The notes: generated from the letters alone by a model not told the origin. A stretch of DNA of 25,501 nt from Elysia marginata (GCA_019649035.1 BMAT01000090.1:78270-103770), one strand, 5' to 3'; counted from the stretch's first letter, positions 9,217 to 18,598 are shown. Made by a program: numbers and translations.

Positions 9217-9701
9217 GACTGACTGAGTTAGTGCCTTCCGCCAGCTTGGTCATCCGGCCTCGCAGCTTCGGCTGTCCTCTTTATTTCCGCGGTGAAAGCG
9301 ATCCACTCCTTTCCTTGCGATGCTATTTTTTTTGCAGCTTGTGCAGGTCCTCTTTTGTTGTCAGCTGGACATCTTTGTTTTGCAGTCTTTTCAGGTCGCT
9401 GTTCAGGGTTATCGGGAGGGTTGTTGTTGGTCTTCCTCTGCCTCTATTTGAGTTCTCGTTGAAACAATAAAGCATTGCGAGATTTGCTGGAATAGAGTTA
9501 TCTCGCCTTAGAATGTGTCCAAAGAGCCTCAACCTTAGTTCTAAAATTTGGAGGGAGAGTGGGGTTTCTGAGCACTTTTTGTACAGTGACTTATTTGTAA
9601 TTTTAGTTGGATAATGGATTCCTAGAATTCTTCGTAATCGTCTACGGTGACATGAGTCAAGTCTCTTTTCATCTGTTGTTAGAGCCCATGTACCGCATAA
9701 C
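9217..9701 (-). mobile_element. 5'-truncated non-LTR retrotransposon (LINE) tail, ~485 bp
   Basis: The insert lies between two exact copies of tgcagagacaat, the target-site duplication left by target-primed reverse transcription. On the minus strand it holds only the C-terminal end of a reverse-transcriptase polyprotein, then a TAA, then just eleven bases (ctcagtcagtc) before the duplication. There is no poly-A tail. The stop codon almost at the 3' end and a short CAGT-type tail are reminiscent of RTE-type LINEs, but clade assignment is tentative. The 5' truncation falls inside the ORF, which is usual for dead-on-arrival copies. Confidence 0.85.
9228..9701 (-). pseudogene. LINE reverse transcriptase C-terminal fragment, frameshifted
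   Basis: The frame contains the C-terminal signature of LINE polyproteins: GTWALTTDEKRLDSCHRRR, then LRRILGIHYPTKITNKSLYK, then RLRLFGHILRRD, then RGRGRPTTTL. These resemble the family's 'YGxxTW', 'LRRILGI', 'RLxxFGHxLR' and 'GRGRPxxxW' blocks downstream of the RT catalytic core. The catalytic aspartates and the endonuclease are absent through truncation. The first frame ends at a TAG (9323-9325) beside a run of eight A (minus strand, 9326-9333). In the shifted frame the protein continues as KIASQGKEWIAFTAEIKRTA, then EAARPDDQAGGRH and a TAA at 9228-9230, so a one-step indel in the A run broke it. The apparent ATG of the open frame (9710-9712) comes from the flanking target duplication, not from the element. 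Non-functional. Confidence 0.85.
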
Positions 9702-9713
9702 TGCAGAGACAAT
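9702..9713 (+). repeat. target-site duplication, copy at 5' truncation point
   Basis: Exact second copy of tgcagagacaat, marking where the element's truncated 5' end joins host DNA. Confidence 0.8.
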
Positions 9714-10487
9714 AAGAAAAAAAAACCCAGATGTGCCGCATTTAGATTTCATGTAGCCAAACGAGACCCGCTAAATCACATAACACCTGCAGTAATTATT
9801 ACATAGTTAATAAGCTTAAAGTTAATTCGCTTTAGCCAAGCAATCACTATGTACCTAAACATAGTAAACATCTCAGACCCATTAACTGTTAATATTGCGG
9901 TGCATTCAGTTTACTCCCTTGAAAAAAAAATAAAAACTTTGTATTACTTTTGATAAGAAAAAAGTTGATAAAAGCATATACGATGCATTTCAAAATGTTG
10001 TTAATTATTATGAATTTTTGTCGTGTAAATAGATCAAATTCCACATAGCGCAGGATTGCTTTAAAACAATATGAATACATTGATCACGTGTTTAATTAAT
10101 GTTAGATGCCAAATTGCGACAACTAAAACTAATTACTATTGTAGACTGCCTCCGGCGATGAAAATATAATTACTTTAAATCGTCTGGCAGGGACTTAAAA
10201 TCAACTTAGATTAATGAGAGTGAAATTAAAACAAAACTAAATGATCATTGATTTTTTTTTTTGCTAAAATGCCCTGCGCCACGTGAAAAGAGAACATGCG
10301 GTAAGGCTACGATATGAACATCGCTTTAGATCTCTTTGTTTATGTCTGGTTAACCATGTGTGGTGAGAAAGTGGGTTTTTCTGATCTATTGAACTTGGAA
10401 ACAATGATAACAAACAAAAAACACCCATGAAACTGTTAATCATACAGAGGTCAAGCGTGTTGCGTATCCGTCTTGTATCAATGAGAT
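9714..10487. other. AT-rich non-coding sequence, no gene supported
   Basis: AT-rich. A minus-strand frame at 9889-10080 has phenylalanine/isoleucine/lysine-biased composition and no support. The cacgtg E-box word at about 10281 lies in a short GC-richer patch (10270-10320), but no exon is demonstrated there. Confidence 0.4.
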
Positions 10488-10615
10488 GTAATTAAAGAGC
10501 TATGTACAAGCAGTTCAATTGTAAAACTGGGTTGTTTTTTTTTTTAATTTCTGTTTGCACGCACAATAGATGACATTGTCTTCACTATAAAGGCAGTCAT
10601 TCTCCTCCATATTCT
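10488..10615 (+). repeat. duplicated ~128 bp segment, copy 2
   Basis: Direct near-identical copy of 7441-7569. Sequence on either side is unrelated between copies, so the duplicated unit is short and well bounded. Low divergence suggests a recent duplication, recent transposition or ongoing conversion. Confidence 0.85.
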
Positions 10616-11537
10616 TGTCCTAGCCCGAAATAACAGGGTGTTACCCTTTTCTAATAAGTTTTTAGCATCACAAAATTATTGGCTCATTTCTCAATTGGCA
10701 CATTACTTTGCAGTTCTTTTTATGAGAACAAAGTTTGAAAATATGTCTCGCATTCTGTCCTAATGAGTCGTAAGTCAAAAGGCATAGTTAGGAGAAATAG
10801 CCTTTTAAAGTTTAGTGGGTGTTCAATTTTTTTTTATTTCAGATATCGACGCTATAACCATTTCCAAACAGTTTTCACACCTATTTGATGTTCAATTTTC
10901 ATTTTTAGGTGTTTAATTTTAATTGGTATGGTTGCGAAAACCTCAAAACTTTTATAGTTGTCTAAACTTTAAATGCTACTTTCTAGCATTTCTGAAATTT
11001 CACAAGACCTAAGCCTGCCGACTTCAAATGGCTATAACTTGATACAGAAGCACGATAGAGCTTTTCTGTTTGTTGTATTTTGAAGTAATGAAAACAAGCA
11101 TTTCTGTGATACCAATATCTGACTACCTTTCCAATTTCGACTTTAGACTAATTTGGACAGGCTGCAAGACATATGCCTATTACCTAGTTGGCGTGAGGAC
11201 GACTAGTGTACTTTAATAAATATTTTATACTCTTATTATGAAGTAGGACAAAAGTATGATATGATTTTCAAAATTTTCTTCTTTGAAAAACAAAACTAAA
11301 AAAAAAGGTTAGTATTATTTCAATTTTTTTTGTCGCTGGCTTTATGTTTTCTAAGAAAGAGCAGCATTTGATCATAATTAAAATTAACAAAAAAATCGAA
11401 ATCTAAAACAAAAGTTATATATTTTTCTTCCTTTTTTATTTGAAGCAGATTAGAAGTATACAAGAACGTACGTTTATAAAGCGTTGAGGAAGATTTGGGA
11501 GTGGTTGACTTCAGTCTAGATATCTAACTATACTTAA
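10616..11537. other. AT-rich non-coding sequence, no gene seen
   Basis: Contains three loosely similar words gtgttcaattttt, gatgttcaatttt and ggtgtttaatttt between 10826 and 10920, and A/T homopolymers at 11290-11440. Nothing else is recognised. Confidence 0.45.
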
Positions 11538-11684
11538 AGGTTAAGAACATTAATACTAATAACGAAACCGGCGCGGCAAGTTCTACAGCAACGAAAAGAG
11601 AAGCTGCAACATTTTTCAGTCAGAGCGATGTGGATCAGAAAGCATAGAAACTCTGTTTTTGTCCTAGTGGAATGTCATGTTTAG
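11538..11684 (+). other. coding-like open frame without ATG at its start
   Basis: A 48-codon open frame containing ITKPARQVLQQRKEKLQHFS, then VRAMWIRKHRNSVFVLVECH and a stop. The basic, glutamine-rich composition and the GC rise at 11565-11640 differ from the AT-rich neighbours. An internal ATG occurs at 11628. No family is recognised and no flanking splice pair is convincing. It could be an exon remnant or chance. Confidence 0.15.
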
Positions 11685-12075
11685 ACATGAAAATTATCAT
11701 TAACTCTATGAAGTTCATTTCAAGGTCAATGTCAGACTTTGAAATTTATCAGACCATGGCGGTTAAAGTGCGGGGCGGTTAAGTGGGTCGTGGTTGAAAC
11801 TCATGAAATGTTAGGAGATAAAAGAGTTTCAATTTACTAAGCTTGTTTGCCAAAATTGGCTACGGGCTAGACCTAGACCTATATTTAATAGAGCGGGCTG
11901 CGATGCGCATCCTGTATGGTTTAGGGATGAGAGTGTGCAAACAAAAAAGACATGGATCAATACAGCAGGGTCATGTAAATTACTTTTGAACATTTAGTAG
12001 CAGCAGGAAATACAATTATGTATGGTCGGTGATTTATGTGACAAATTTCCATGCATACTTTCCGTTAGCACCAGA
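11685..12075. other. non-coding sequence, no gene seen
   Basis: Unique sequence. The words ctagacctagacct at about 11867-11880 recur in the 23624-23641 triplet. Confidence 0.45.
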
Positions 12076-12109
12076 AATAGTAGTAGTTGTTAGCAGCAGC
12101 AGAAGCAGC

Positions 12110-12182
<73 letters not shown>

Positions 12183-12260
12183 ATAGTTATAGCAGCAATA
12201 ACAGCAATATTAATGTCAATGATCCAATATCTAAATCTATAATTTGTTGTTGTTGTTGTG
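12076..12260. repeat. AGT (ACT) trinucleotide microsatellite
   Basis: A pure run of about 25 GTA/TAG units at 12107-12182 is flanked by interrupted AGC/AGT and later TTG units (ttgttgttgttg near 12245-12257). Poly-serine on the plus strand and poly-threonine on the minus strand are translations of the repeat, not proteins. Confidence 0.95.
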
Positions 12261-12482
12261 ACTGTTGTCATTCTTCTGGTGCTCCTTTTTTTCTTCCGGT
12301 TTTTCCGTTCTTCTTTCCCAATTAGTTTTAACCCTATAACGATGTCGGTCGATCTAATGGGCCGTAAGAAAGGGAAAGTCCCGTTTTTAAAATTAACACC
12401 TAGGGAATTATAACGCAAAAAATTACTTGGTGACGCTTCTAGGGAAAAGAAGAAAACCTTCCTTGATTTCAGCACCGGAGTC
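12261..12482. other. non-coding sequence beside the microsatellite
   Basis: Moderate GC, with T-rich and then purine-rich stretches. The minus-strand frame entering the microsatellite from 12499 is open, but it has no ordered domain I recognise and depends on the repeat for its length. It may be part of an interspersed element whose end is the microsatellite. Confidence 0.35.
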
Positions 12483-12668
12483 ATGACATGTATTGACATA
12501 ACAAGTGATTTCTTAAGAAATTTTCATGAAGGCATAGCAGGCCATTACGTCCCCAAATTTTACGGTGTTTGGTTGAGTTTGTACTTTTTACATGTTTTTC
12601 AGTTGTTGACAGGTTATGTGCAAATGAAAAATAATTCGGTGAATTTAAACTGTTTGTCCGAGAACTAA
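12483..12668 (+). CDS. small ORF, 61 aa, one hydrophobic segment (doubtful gene)
   Basis: ATG to TAA frame beginning MTCIDITSDFLRNFHEGIAG, with a hydrophobic stretch around residues 26-46 (FYGVWLSLYFLHVFQLLTGY). A splice-acceptor-like tract, catgtttttcag, lies inside it at about 12591-12602, so an unspliced reading is not certain. No family is recognised. A frame of this length is within what AT-rich DNA produces by chance. Confidence 0.12.
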   Translation: MTCIDITSDFLRNFHEGIAGHYVPKFYGVWLSLYFLHVFQLLTGYVQMKNNSVNLNCLSEN

Positions 12669-13106
12669 GGCTTCATATGTCATGGAACTTCATATATCAA
12701 CATGATAGGGGAGAAAGCAACGCGTTCCAGGTTTAAGGCCAAACAATTTCAAGGCCTTTTATCAAACACTCAAACTTTATAGAGATAATGAAATGAAACA
12801 AGGCAGTTAATTTTTTTTGTATGTATGCTTAGTTATGTTCCATATTGTATCGCGGTTTTCAAGGGCTATGTGTGTGGATTTCTTATCAAGCTCCATATAG
12901 TTACCATTAGTATGCAAAGTAACCAGTTTGAACTTGTGCGCTGTCTAAAGCGACTTGTGCTTTCTTTTTTTTAAGACAAACTCGGTTTTAAATTACCCAT
13001 GACCTGGACATGGGACTTAAGAGGAAATACCACACACTTAACCTAGAGGGAAGATGAAATACGTGTAAATCTGAGTGCGTCGATTTGTTTAAAGCCGCAA
13101 GGTCTA
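12669..13106. other. AT-rich non-coding sequence, no gene seen
   Basis: Unique AT-rich sequence leading to the AAT microsatellite. No frame, RNA or element was recognised. Confidence 0.5.
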
Positions 13107-13336
13107 TTAATAATGATATTCAATGATATTGATATTGACAATAATAATGACAATAGAAAAATAAAAATAAAAATAATGATAATGATAATAATGATAATAA
13201 TAAAGTGATAATCAAATGAGTAAGATAAAAAGATATTTGCAATTACAATAGTAATAATAACAATAATAATAATATTATCATAATAATAATAATAATAGTA
13301 ATAATATTATTATTAATAATAATAATAATAATAATA

Positions 13337-13391
<55 letters not shown>
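13107..13391. repeat. AAT-rich microsatellite
   Basis: An interrupted array of ATA/AAT/GATAAT units at 13107-13205 and a more regular AAT array at 13247-13391, separated by about 45 bases of mixed sequence. The last ~70 bases are nearly pure ATA. Confidence 0.95.
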
Positions 13392-13392
<1 letters not shown>

Positions 13393-13810
13393 CATAATTT
13401 AAAAGCACCTGTTCAACCAAGCTGTTAACTGTTGATTGGAAGTGGCACGGCATCGACAAAAACCACCGCGTTTTGTCACACTTTTAAAAAAAAAACTATA
13501 GCGTTGACCTTCAACATAACAAAAAATAACAGTTTATGTTGAAACCAGCAAACATTCCGGGGACAACAGCTGAACTTAGGTATGTAACCAATACATGTAT
13601 AAATGTAGTTAGGACCTTGCGAGGTACCGGTGTCATGAAAAACGCACCGGAGAAGCAACACATGTCAACTTACAAGGCGTTAAACACCGTCTCACAGACG
13701 CGATCTGATATTTCCCACTCTTTGTTACTTTCATCTAAAAACATAATTTATTGGCTCGTAAATTGTTAAAAAGAAACGACACTCGTCCCTGTGGAGTTTT
13801 GCAAGCATCT
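13392..13810. other. sequence between microsatellite and SINE; no gene supported
   Basis: Includes a GC-richer patch at 13540-13690 where a 77-codon ATG frame (13536-13769, MLKPANIPGTTAELRYVTNT...) runs. It has no recognisable domain. Given its position between a microsatellite and a SINE, it may be part of another interspersed repeat. Confidence 0.35.
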
Positions 13811-13840
13811 CGACTCAATGTAGGAAACTCAAGTAAGGCG
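13811..13840 (+). repeat. diverged target-site duplication, left copy (SINE 13841-14150)
   Basis: Thirty bases here match 14151-14180 at 25 positions, including an exact core taggaaactcaag. They sit exactly at the two ends of the SINE. Thirty bases is long for a target duplication, but the placement fits. Confidence 0.7.
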
Positions 13841-14150
13841 TCCAGTTGGTTGGTTGGTTGTTTTTCATTTTAACGTCCCCGTTAACTTAGAAGTTATATC
13901 TAAGACGACGGTTGGGACCATTGGAAGCGTGCTACCACACTGTGATGTAAGGGGCGCTTGCATACACCACACCCAGTCACATTATCCTGACACTGGGCAG
14001 ACCAGACTTAACTCTAAATCCATAGTGCCAGACACTTGGCGGTCAGCTGCTGATACCAATTTTAAAGACCTTGGTTTGACTCGACCGGGGATCGAACCAC
14101 CCATCTCCCGATCTCTGAGCGAGTGTCTTACCGCTAGGCCACAGAGCCGG
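13841..14150 (-). mobile_element. tRNA-derived SINE, minus strand, ~310 bp
   Basis: Reading the minus strand from 14150, a tRNA-like head has an A box TGGCCTAGCGG (14131-14141) and a B box GGTTCGATCCC (14088-14098). The 32-base interval between them is what a tRNA of standard length shows. A ~220 bp tRNA-unrelated body follows, and then a short CCAA-repeat tail (about 13846-13860), typical of SINEs mobilised by a LINE partner with a non-poly-A tail. A ~30 bp imperfect direct repeat flanks it, with about one sixth of positions diverged, indicating an old insertion. The plus-strand frame at 13854-14153 is a translation of the reversed SINE and should not be called a protein. I cannot assign the central domain to a named superfamily. 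Confidence 0.88.
14088..14141 (-). promoter_or_regulatory. Pol III internal promoter (A and B boxes) of the SINE
   Basis: A box at 14131-14141 and B box at 14088-14098, both close to consensus. This copy may still bind TFIIIC. It is not a functional tRNA gene, because the acceptor and anticodon arms do not fold convincingly. Confidence 0.7.
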
Positions 14151-14180
14151 TGACTTAATATAGGAAACTCAAGTTAGGTG
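14151..14180 (+). repeat. diverged target-site duplication, right copy (SINE 13841-14150)
   Basis: Partner of 13811-13840; 25 of 30 positions agree by eye. Confidence 0.7.
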
Positions 14181-14312
14181 GCGATAAAAAATTAGGCACA
14201 TGTCGCCCTGACTAGCAGTTTTATTGTTTTTGTGTTCTTTAAATTAAAAAAGAAAGAAAATTGATTAATCCCCTGTGTAAAATATATTAGAACTAGAACG
14301 CAGACAAACTCT

Positions 14313-14628
14313 ATGTACTGTCAGACTGTCTGTTTGTCTCTTTCTCTATCTGTCTGTTTGTCTGTCTCTGTGTCTGCCTGTCTCTCTGTCTCTCCCTCCC
14401 TGTCTGTCTCTCTTTTTCTCTATCTCTGTCTCTTTGACTCTCTCCCTCTGTCTCTCTTTCTCTCTCCCTCTGTCTCTCTTTCTCTCTCCATCTGTCTCTC
14501 TTTCTCTCTCTCTGTCTATCAACGCTCTTTCTCTGTTTTTGTCTCTCTGTTTCTCTCTGTCTGTCTGTCTGTCTCTCTCTCTATCTCTCTCTCACTAACT
14601 CACTCTCTCTCTCTCTCTCTCGCTATCT
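14313..14628. repeat. CT-rich microsatellite (TCTC/TCTG/TTTC)
   Basis: About 315 bases of imperfect CT, CTGT and CTTT units. The leucine/serine-rich 114-codon frame across it is a repeat translation. Confidence 0.95.
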
Positions 14629-15718
14629 CCTGCGCATTCATAACTTACAATTTGTAAAAAAAAAATATGAAACAGTTTTCTGGGTTTTGAAGTGAAGGTA
14701 AAACTCTACAACCAGTTACCTTATTTTTTAAATATCTTTTTAACACCTGTGAACACATATGAGCAAAGAGAAGCACTTTGGTAAGAGAAACTTGCACAAG
14801 GTTCATTGGGTTCGGTATTAAATATTCAGTGAATATATTTTAAGACTGGTAACATTACAACTTAAGTTACCTTAAAAGTAATAATACGAAAAAAAAACGA
14901 ACAAAATCTTATTACAGGTAGATTTTATGCATTTCACTTACACATCCATAGACCTTGAATTCGAACTCATTGATCTTGATCTAAGCTGGGCGATTGTAGG
15001 TCTGTGATCGAGCAGCTATTGCCATTTTTCATATTCAATAGTGTTCTTGTTTTTATCATAATAATGACACAGCTAGCTCTGATTTTGTATTGGCACAGTT
15101 CAATTATTTTGATTTTTGTTCTCTTTGATTTTTGACGACTTCAGTACAGAAATGCATGTCTCTCTCAGGTATATTTGGGCAATTAAGTGGTTTGGATACA
15201 CTTTAAGCTCTGGTGGGAAATGTTATTTACATACATACCTTAAGTAATAACGAAGGGTTTCTTTTAAAGCAAGTCCGCTCTGCTTTCAGATTTGTCAACA
15301 TCATCCTTCCCCTAAATAGAAGATACTGAAGTGTTATAATGATGCCTTGTCGACGTAATCGCCCACTTAACAAGAAGCAATTAGAAGTGACAACACGTTA
15401 TTTCATTATTTTTAGTTACCGAAGATATAATAAGCCGGTCTGGTATAGAAAAGTGGGCCTACAGACTTGACAATGTTGGGCTGATATTGATTGATGCTGA
15501 CGTCACATTGGCTTGCTTACACAACGAATCGTTTGACTACACAAATTGGCCTATTTTCTGATGTGTGACGTAACTTATATCAATAAGGCAAAGGATAGAG
15601 AGGACCTATTAAAATCGCAATTTGACAGAATATAATTATAGTTACAGAGAAGTCTTTACATGGGTAAGCTAGAAATAACATGATTTTAACATTAACGACT
15701 ACAATGTTCGATATCTAA
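14629..15718. other. non-coding sequence, no gene seen
   Basis: AT-rich unique sequence. No frame with an ATG and sensible composition, no RNA gene and no element termini were recognised. Confidence 0.5.
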
Positions 15719-16036
15719 GATCAACTTTTACTGACTGAAGGGAATGAAGGTAAGAAGATAGCTGTGTGGTGGAGAAAAGAAGCTCTCGCCCATGTTTCTG
15801 TAGTCTGGAGTTCAAATGACTTCGCGTCAGTTTTGGTAAGGGTAAGAAATCCCGATGCGCTTCTATCTTGCTGTGACATGACAAGTTTTTGGTCTGATCA
15901 ATTTATCTCGTTTTCCGGTAATGATAACGATAATGATGGTAATGAAGAAGATGCTAAGGAGGAGGTGGAGAAGATGGAACATATATGTGACGATGAGCAT
16001 AACAAATCCGTTGAAGTAGAATCGACAATGATTTAA
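15719..16036 (+). other. open frame of ~105 codons with acidic tail, no ATG near start (probably not a gene)
   Basis: The frame is open from a TAA at 15716 to a TAA at 16034. Its first half (for example HVSVVWSSNDFASVLVRVRN) is unremarkable. The second half is acidic (GNDNDNDGNEEDAKEEVEKM) and follows a degenerate GATAAT/GAAGAT repeat. There is no ATG before about codon 60; the only early start is GTG. GAAG followed by GTAAGA near 15746-15754 is donor-like and would cut the frame short. I regard it as a chance frame lengthened by a decayed repeat. Confidence 0.12.
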
Positions 16037-16762
16037 CCTTAAATATTAAATTAAATGAGTGCTAAAGTCCGTTTCACAATAATTAAGACGCGCATCCCGT
16101 GAAAAAAAACAATAGGCCTACGGTCTGGCTCTGCACCGGTCGCGGGAATGAAAACTTGAATATACTTCTGTAGGTGACGTCACGTCTCCCTAGATTTAGT
16201 CTCGCTCAGATAAAAAATGAGAGTATTTGGCACGTTAATTTATCAATAATGAATGGAAAAGAAATCTTTGCCTAAAGATCTTAAGAATTCCATAGATTTA
16301 AAGATTTCAACAGCGAATCGTAGAATCACAGGTTCTCATCACAGAGAGCGACAGAGGCCAAGAAAGCCAAAAGTACTGCCAGTCTGCTTCATTTAATGCT
16401 TTCTGAACCTTTGATGGGGTATCAAGTATCGTGATGGGGTTAAGGTTTTAAAAAATAACCCAGTCAATGACATCATGGGCTCCTTTTAGTATTTATTGCT
16501 TCAGGGTTTAGACTGTTACCTACAAAAGTCTATTAGAGTATTCATTCCTGCGCAGCGGTCATCCTTTTTTTTTCTCTTTTACATGGTGCATTTCCATGTT
16601 AAAGAGTGTACGTGATGTAATAACAGGGACACGATTTCTTTCAAAGTATCTGGTCAGGAGAAGGTGCGAAGTTTTCCGTATAGATTTATTTTTTTTATTA
16701 TTTATTTTATACACCATATTAATCCGTTTCGGAAAATTTTGCTTCGTTACTCAACGTAACTG
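16037..16762. other. non-coding sequence, no gene supported
   Basis: Unique sequence with T-rich runs. The 63-codon frame at 16596-16787 has a hydrophobic TTT/ATT-driven stretch and ends in the short shared repeat core, so I do not call it. Confidence 0.4.
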
Positions 16763-16800
16763 TGTCGCCACAGAGCAGCACCACTAATGCCCCAGCAAAC
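16763..16800 (+). repeat. short match to the tandem-duplication core
   Basis: Tgtcgccac, then agagcagcaccactaatg and ccccagcaaac. This matches unit 1 at about 1742-1781 with one indel and a few substitutions, and unit 2 in its gccactaatgccc part. Flanks do not match, so only this ~38 bp word is shared. Confidence 0.55.
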
Positions 16801-18160
16801 CAGTACATTTGAAGGCCACGTTTAACTCATATACATAGGCTATTGCAAGCGCAAATCACAAATTCAAAAATTGCCGGTAGCTGGGTACCTGTTATAGCGT
16901 GCGAGGCATCATGTCCGTCGAGATTATTTGGCACTACAATTCTAGACCTAGGTAATGATAAAGAGACCTTATTAAACATGTACTGATCCATAGATATTCA
17001 ATTATTTCAATGGATGTAGGAACAGTATTGAAGACTTCTCTTTAGCTTTCTCAAGTTTTGTTGTTGCTCCCATTGTTTTGTTCGTTTTGCTCTGCTTCTA
17101 ATTCTGTTGACCCTCAACGTCACAAAGCGCGTAGCATAAGAATTACACCGTAAATTTTAACTGCCAAAGTGTGCAGTCTGTATTCTAATAATAAGATCTA
17201 CTATCTTGGACAAAACTAGGTAAAGCCGCGGCCCACATAAGAAGCTACTATGACGCAGACAAAAATAGTTTTATCGCCACACCAAGTTAGTGTGATATGA
17301 TAATTTATAGAGATAGGGCTACGGTTCTACTGCGTTACACTGGACAGTAAACACACAATCATAGATTGGGGCTGTAACCGTGTGACGGCATAGCTTTTCC
17401 TTCCTATTATTAAACAGTGTAAACACAAAGAGATAACACCCTGTGAAAACCCTGTTTTCGCCAGTATCAGGTAGTAGTAACACTATACAAATAGTACAAG
17501 CCCGCACCTTGAAATCTCAATCTTAGAGTTTCAAGTCAGTTGGGCGGCTGTCGGAAGTGTCTGTGCCATTAGATTTAAAGAATAGTATAGACAACGCATC
17601 TCGATTTCTAAATAACGGTAACGTTACCTGAGGCAATACGTCTGTTGGTGTTTTTAACCTGTCGTGCAAATGATTCATCGGTAACATCGAATGATCCGGA
17701 GCTTTTTACGCCATCTGTAAACGTTCCATGTGAAGTCAAAACCGGATATTTTTAATCTTTGACTGAATGACTAGGTGATTCTTTTTTAATCTACGCCTAC
17801 CTCATTATAAGATGTAAACGTCAGCACGTTGTTTTTTTTTTCCGTTAAAAAGTGATTATAATCGGAAATTCCAAGGAACCTATCAGCTAGTGGCCGAGAC
17901 GAAAATAAAACAGTCGCATTATTTGTGTTTAATTTAATTATTGAGGCAGACATTCACATAAGTATATTTATGCTATCAAAGTGGCTTGAGTATAAGGACG
18001 GAATGAATATTAGTTATTGTTGATTCTTAATCTTTATGAGGCACAAGAGGGGAAGACAAACCTCAGAAGTAACCACTCGATTTATCACTGGTGCGTTGTG
18101 TACACAGAGGTTGTGTCAAAGTTCATCTAGCATCCCTGCATATTAAAACATTCTGCTCAG
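16801..18160. other. non-coding sequence, no gene seen
   Basis: Unique sequence. Contains the 12 bp palindrome ggtaacgttacc at 17617-17628 and a T-rich patch at 17040-17105. The minus-strand frame at 17319-17507 starts at GTG and is not supported. Confidence 0.45.
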
Positions 18161-18336
18161 AGTGCGGAATCTGGACATAATAGCATCATGATAAAGAACC
18201 ATTCGGCCCACGGAACAGACTATGTGATTGGTAAGTTGTTTGTTATGTCTTTGTTTTATGTGAAGAGTCGTTTCATATCGCGCTAGATTAATCGCCATGT
18301 GTGCTCGTTTCAGCCTGGCTTGCTTATTGTTTTTAA
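18161..18336 (+). other. candidate terminal exons of a gene, with intron and poly(A) signal
   Basis: Acceptor-like attctgctcag ends at 18160. The 70-base open segment 18161-18230 reads SAESGHNSIMIKNHSAHGTD, then YVI, and stops at a near-consensus donor, g|gtaagt, at 18231. A second acceptor, gctcgtttcag, ends at 18313. Splicing out the 83-base interval continues the frame as AWLAYCF and a TAA at 18334-18336. AATAAA follows at 18341-18346, only a few bases after the stop. An ATG with A at -3 at 18188 could alternatively start a 21-residue peptide. The ordered signals (acceptor, exon, donor, acceptor, stop, AATAAA) are suggestive, but upstream exons are not identified and chance is not excluded. 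Confidence 0.2.
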
Positions 18337-18340
18337 GATA

Positions 18341-18346
18341 AATAAA
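18341..18346 (+). terminator. AATAAA polyadenylation-signal word
   Basis: Aataaa just downstream of the putative stop of the 18161-18336 candidate. In AT-rich DNA this word is common, so it counts only together with the upstream exon signals. Confidence 0.2.
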
Positions 18347-18598
18347 ATACTGGATCTTCTACCACACAGTCCAAGAACAAAAGTAGACAGCCCATGTTGT
18401 GGGAACTGATCATTATGTTTTTCTTCCAGAATTTAGAAACTTTTATTATGGTATAGGCGCCGCATTTAACTTCGCATAATTTCGATTCTCCGGTATTCGA
18501 ATTTCTCTTCCAAATCTACACTCACCTTAATGGCTTTTTATAACTGAGTGTCTGTCTTGTAGAAGCGTATTTTTTTTATCTGGGTATATCTCATTAGC

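Noticed and set aside
12029..12499. Poly-serine (plus) and poly-threonine (minus) ORFs of 98 and 144 codons
   Set aside because: Their length comes from the AGT microsatellite translated in two directions.
14084..14150. Functional tRNA gene on the minus strand
   Set aside because: A and B boxes are good, but acceptor and anticodon stems do not pair convincingly, and the sequence continues into a SINE body with flanking duplications.
13854..14153. 99-codon ORF that could be taken for a hypothetical protein
   Set aside because: It is the reverse-orientation translation of a tRNA-derived SINE bounded by direct repeats. It also starts inside the TTGG-repeat tail.
14313..14657. 114-codon leucine/serine-rich ORF
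   Set aside because: Pure translation of the CT/CTGT microsatellite.
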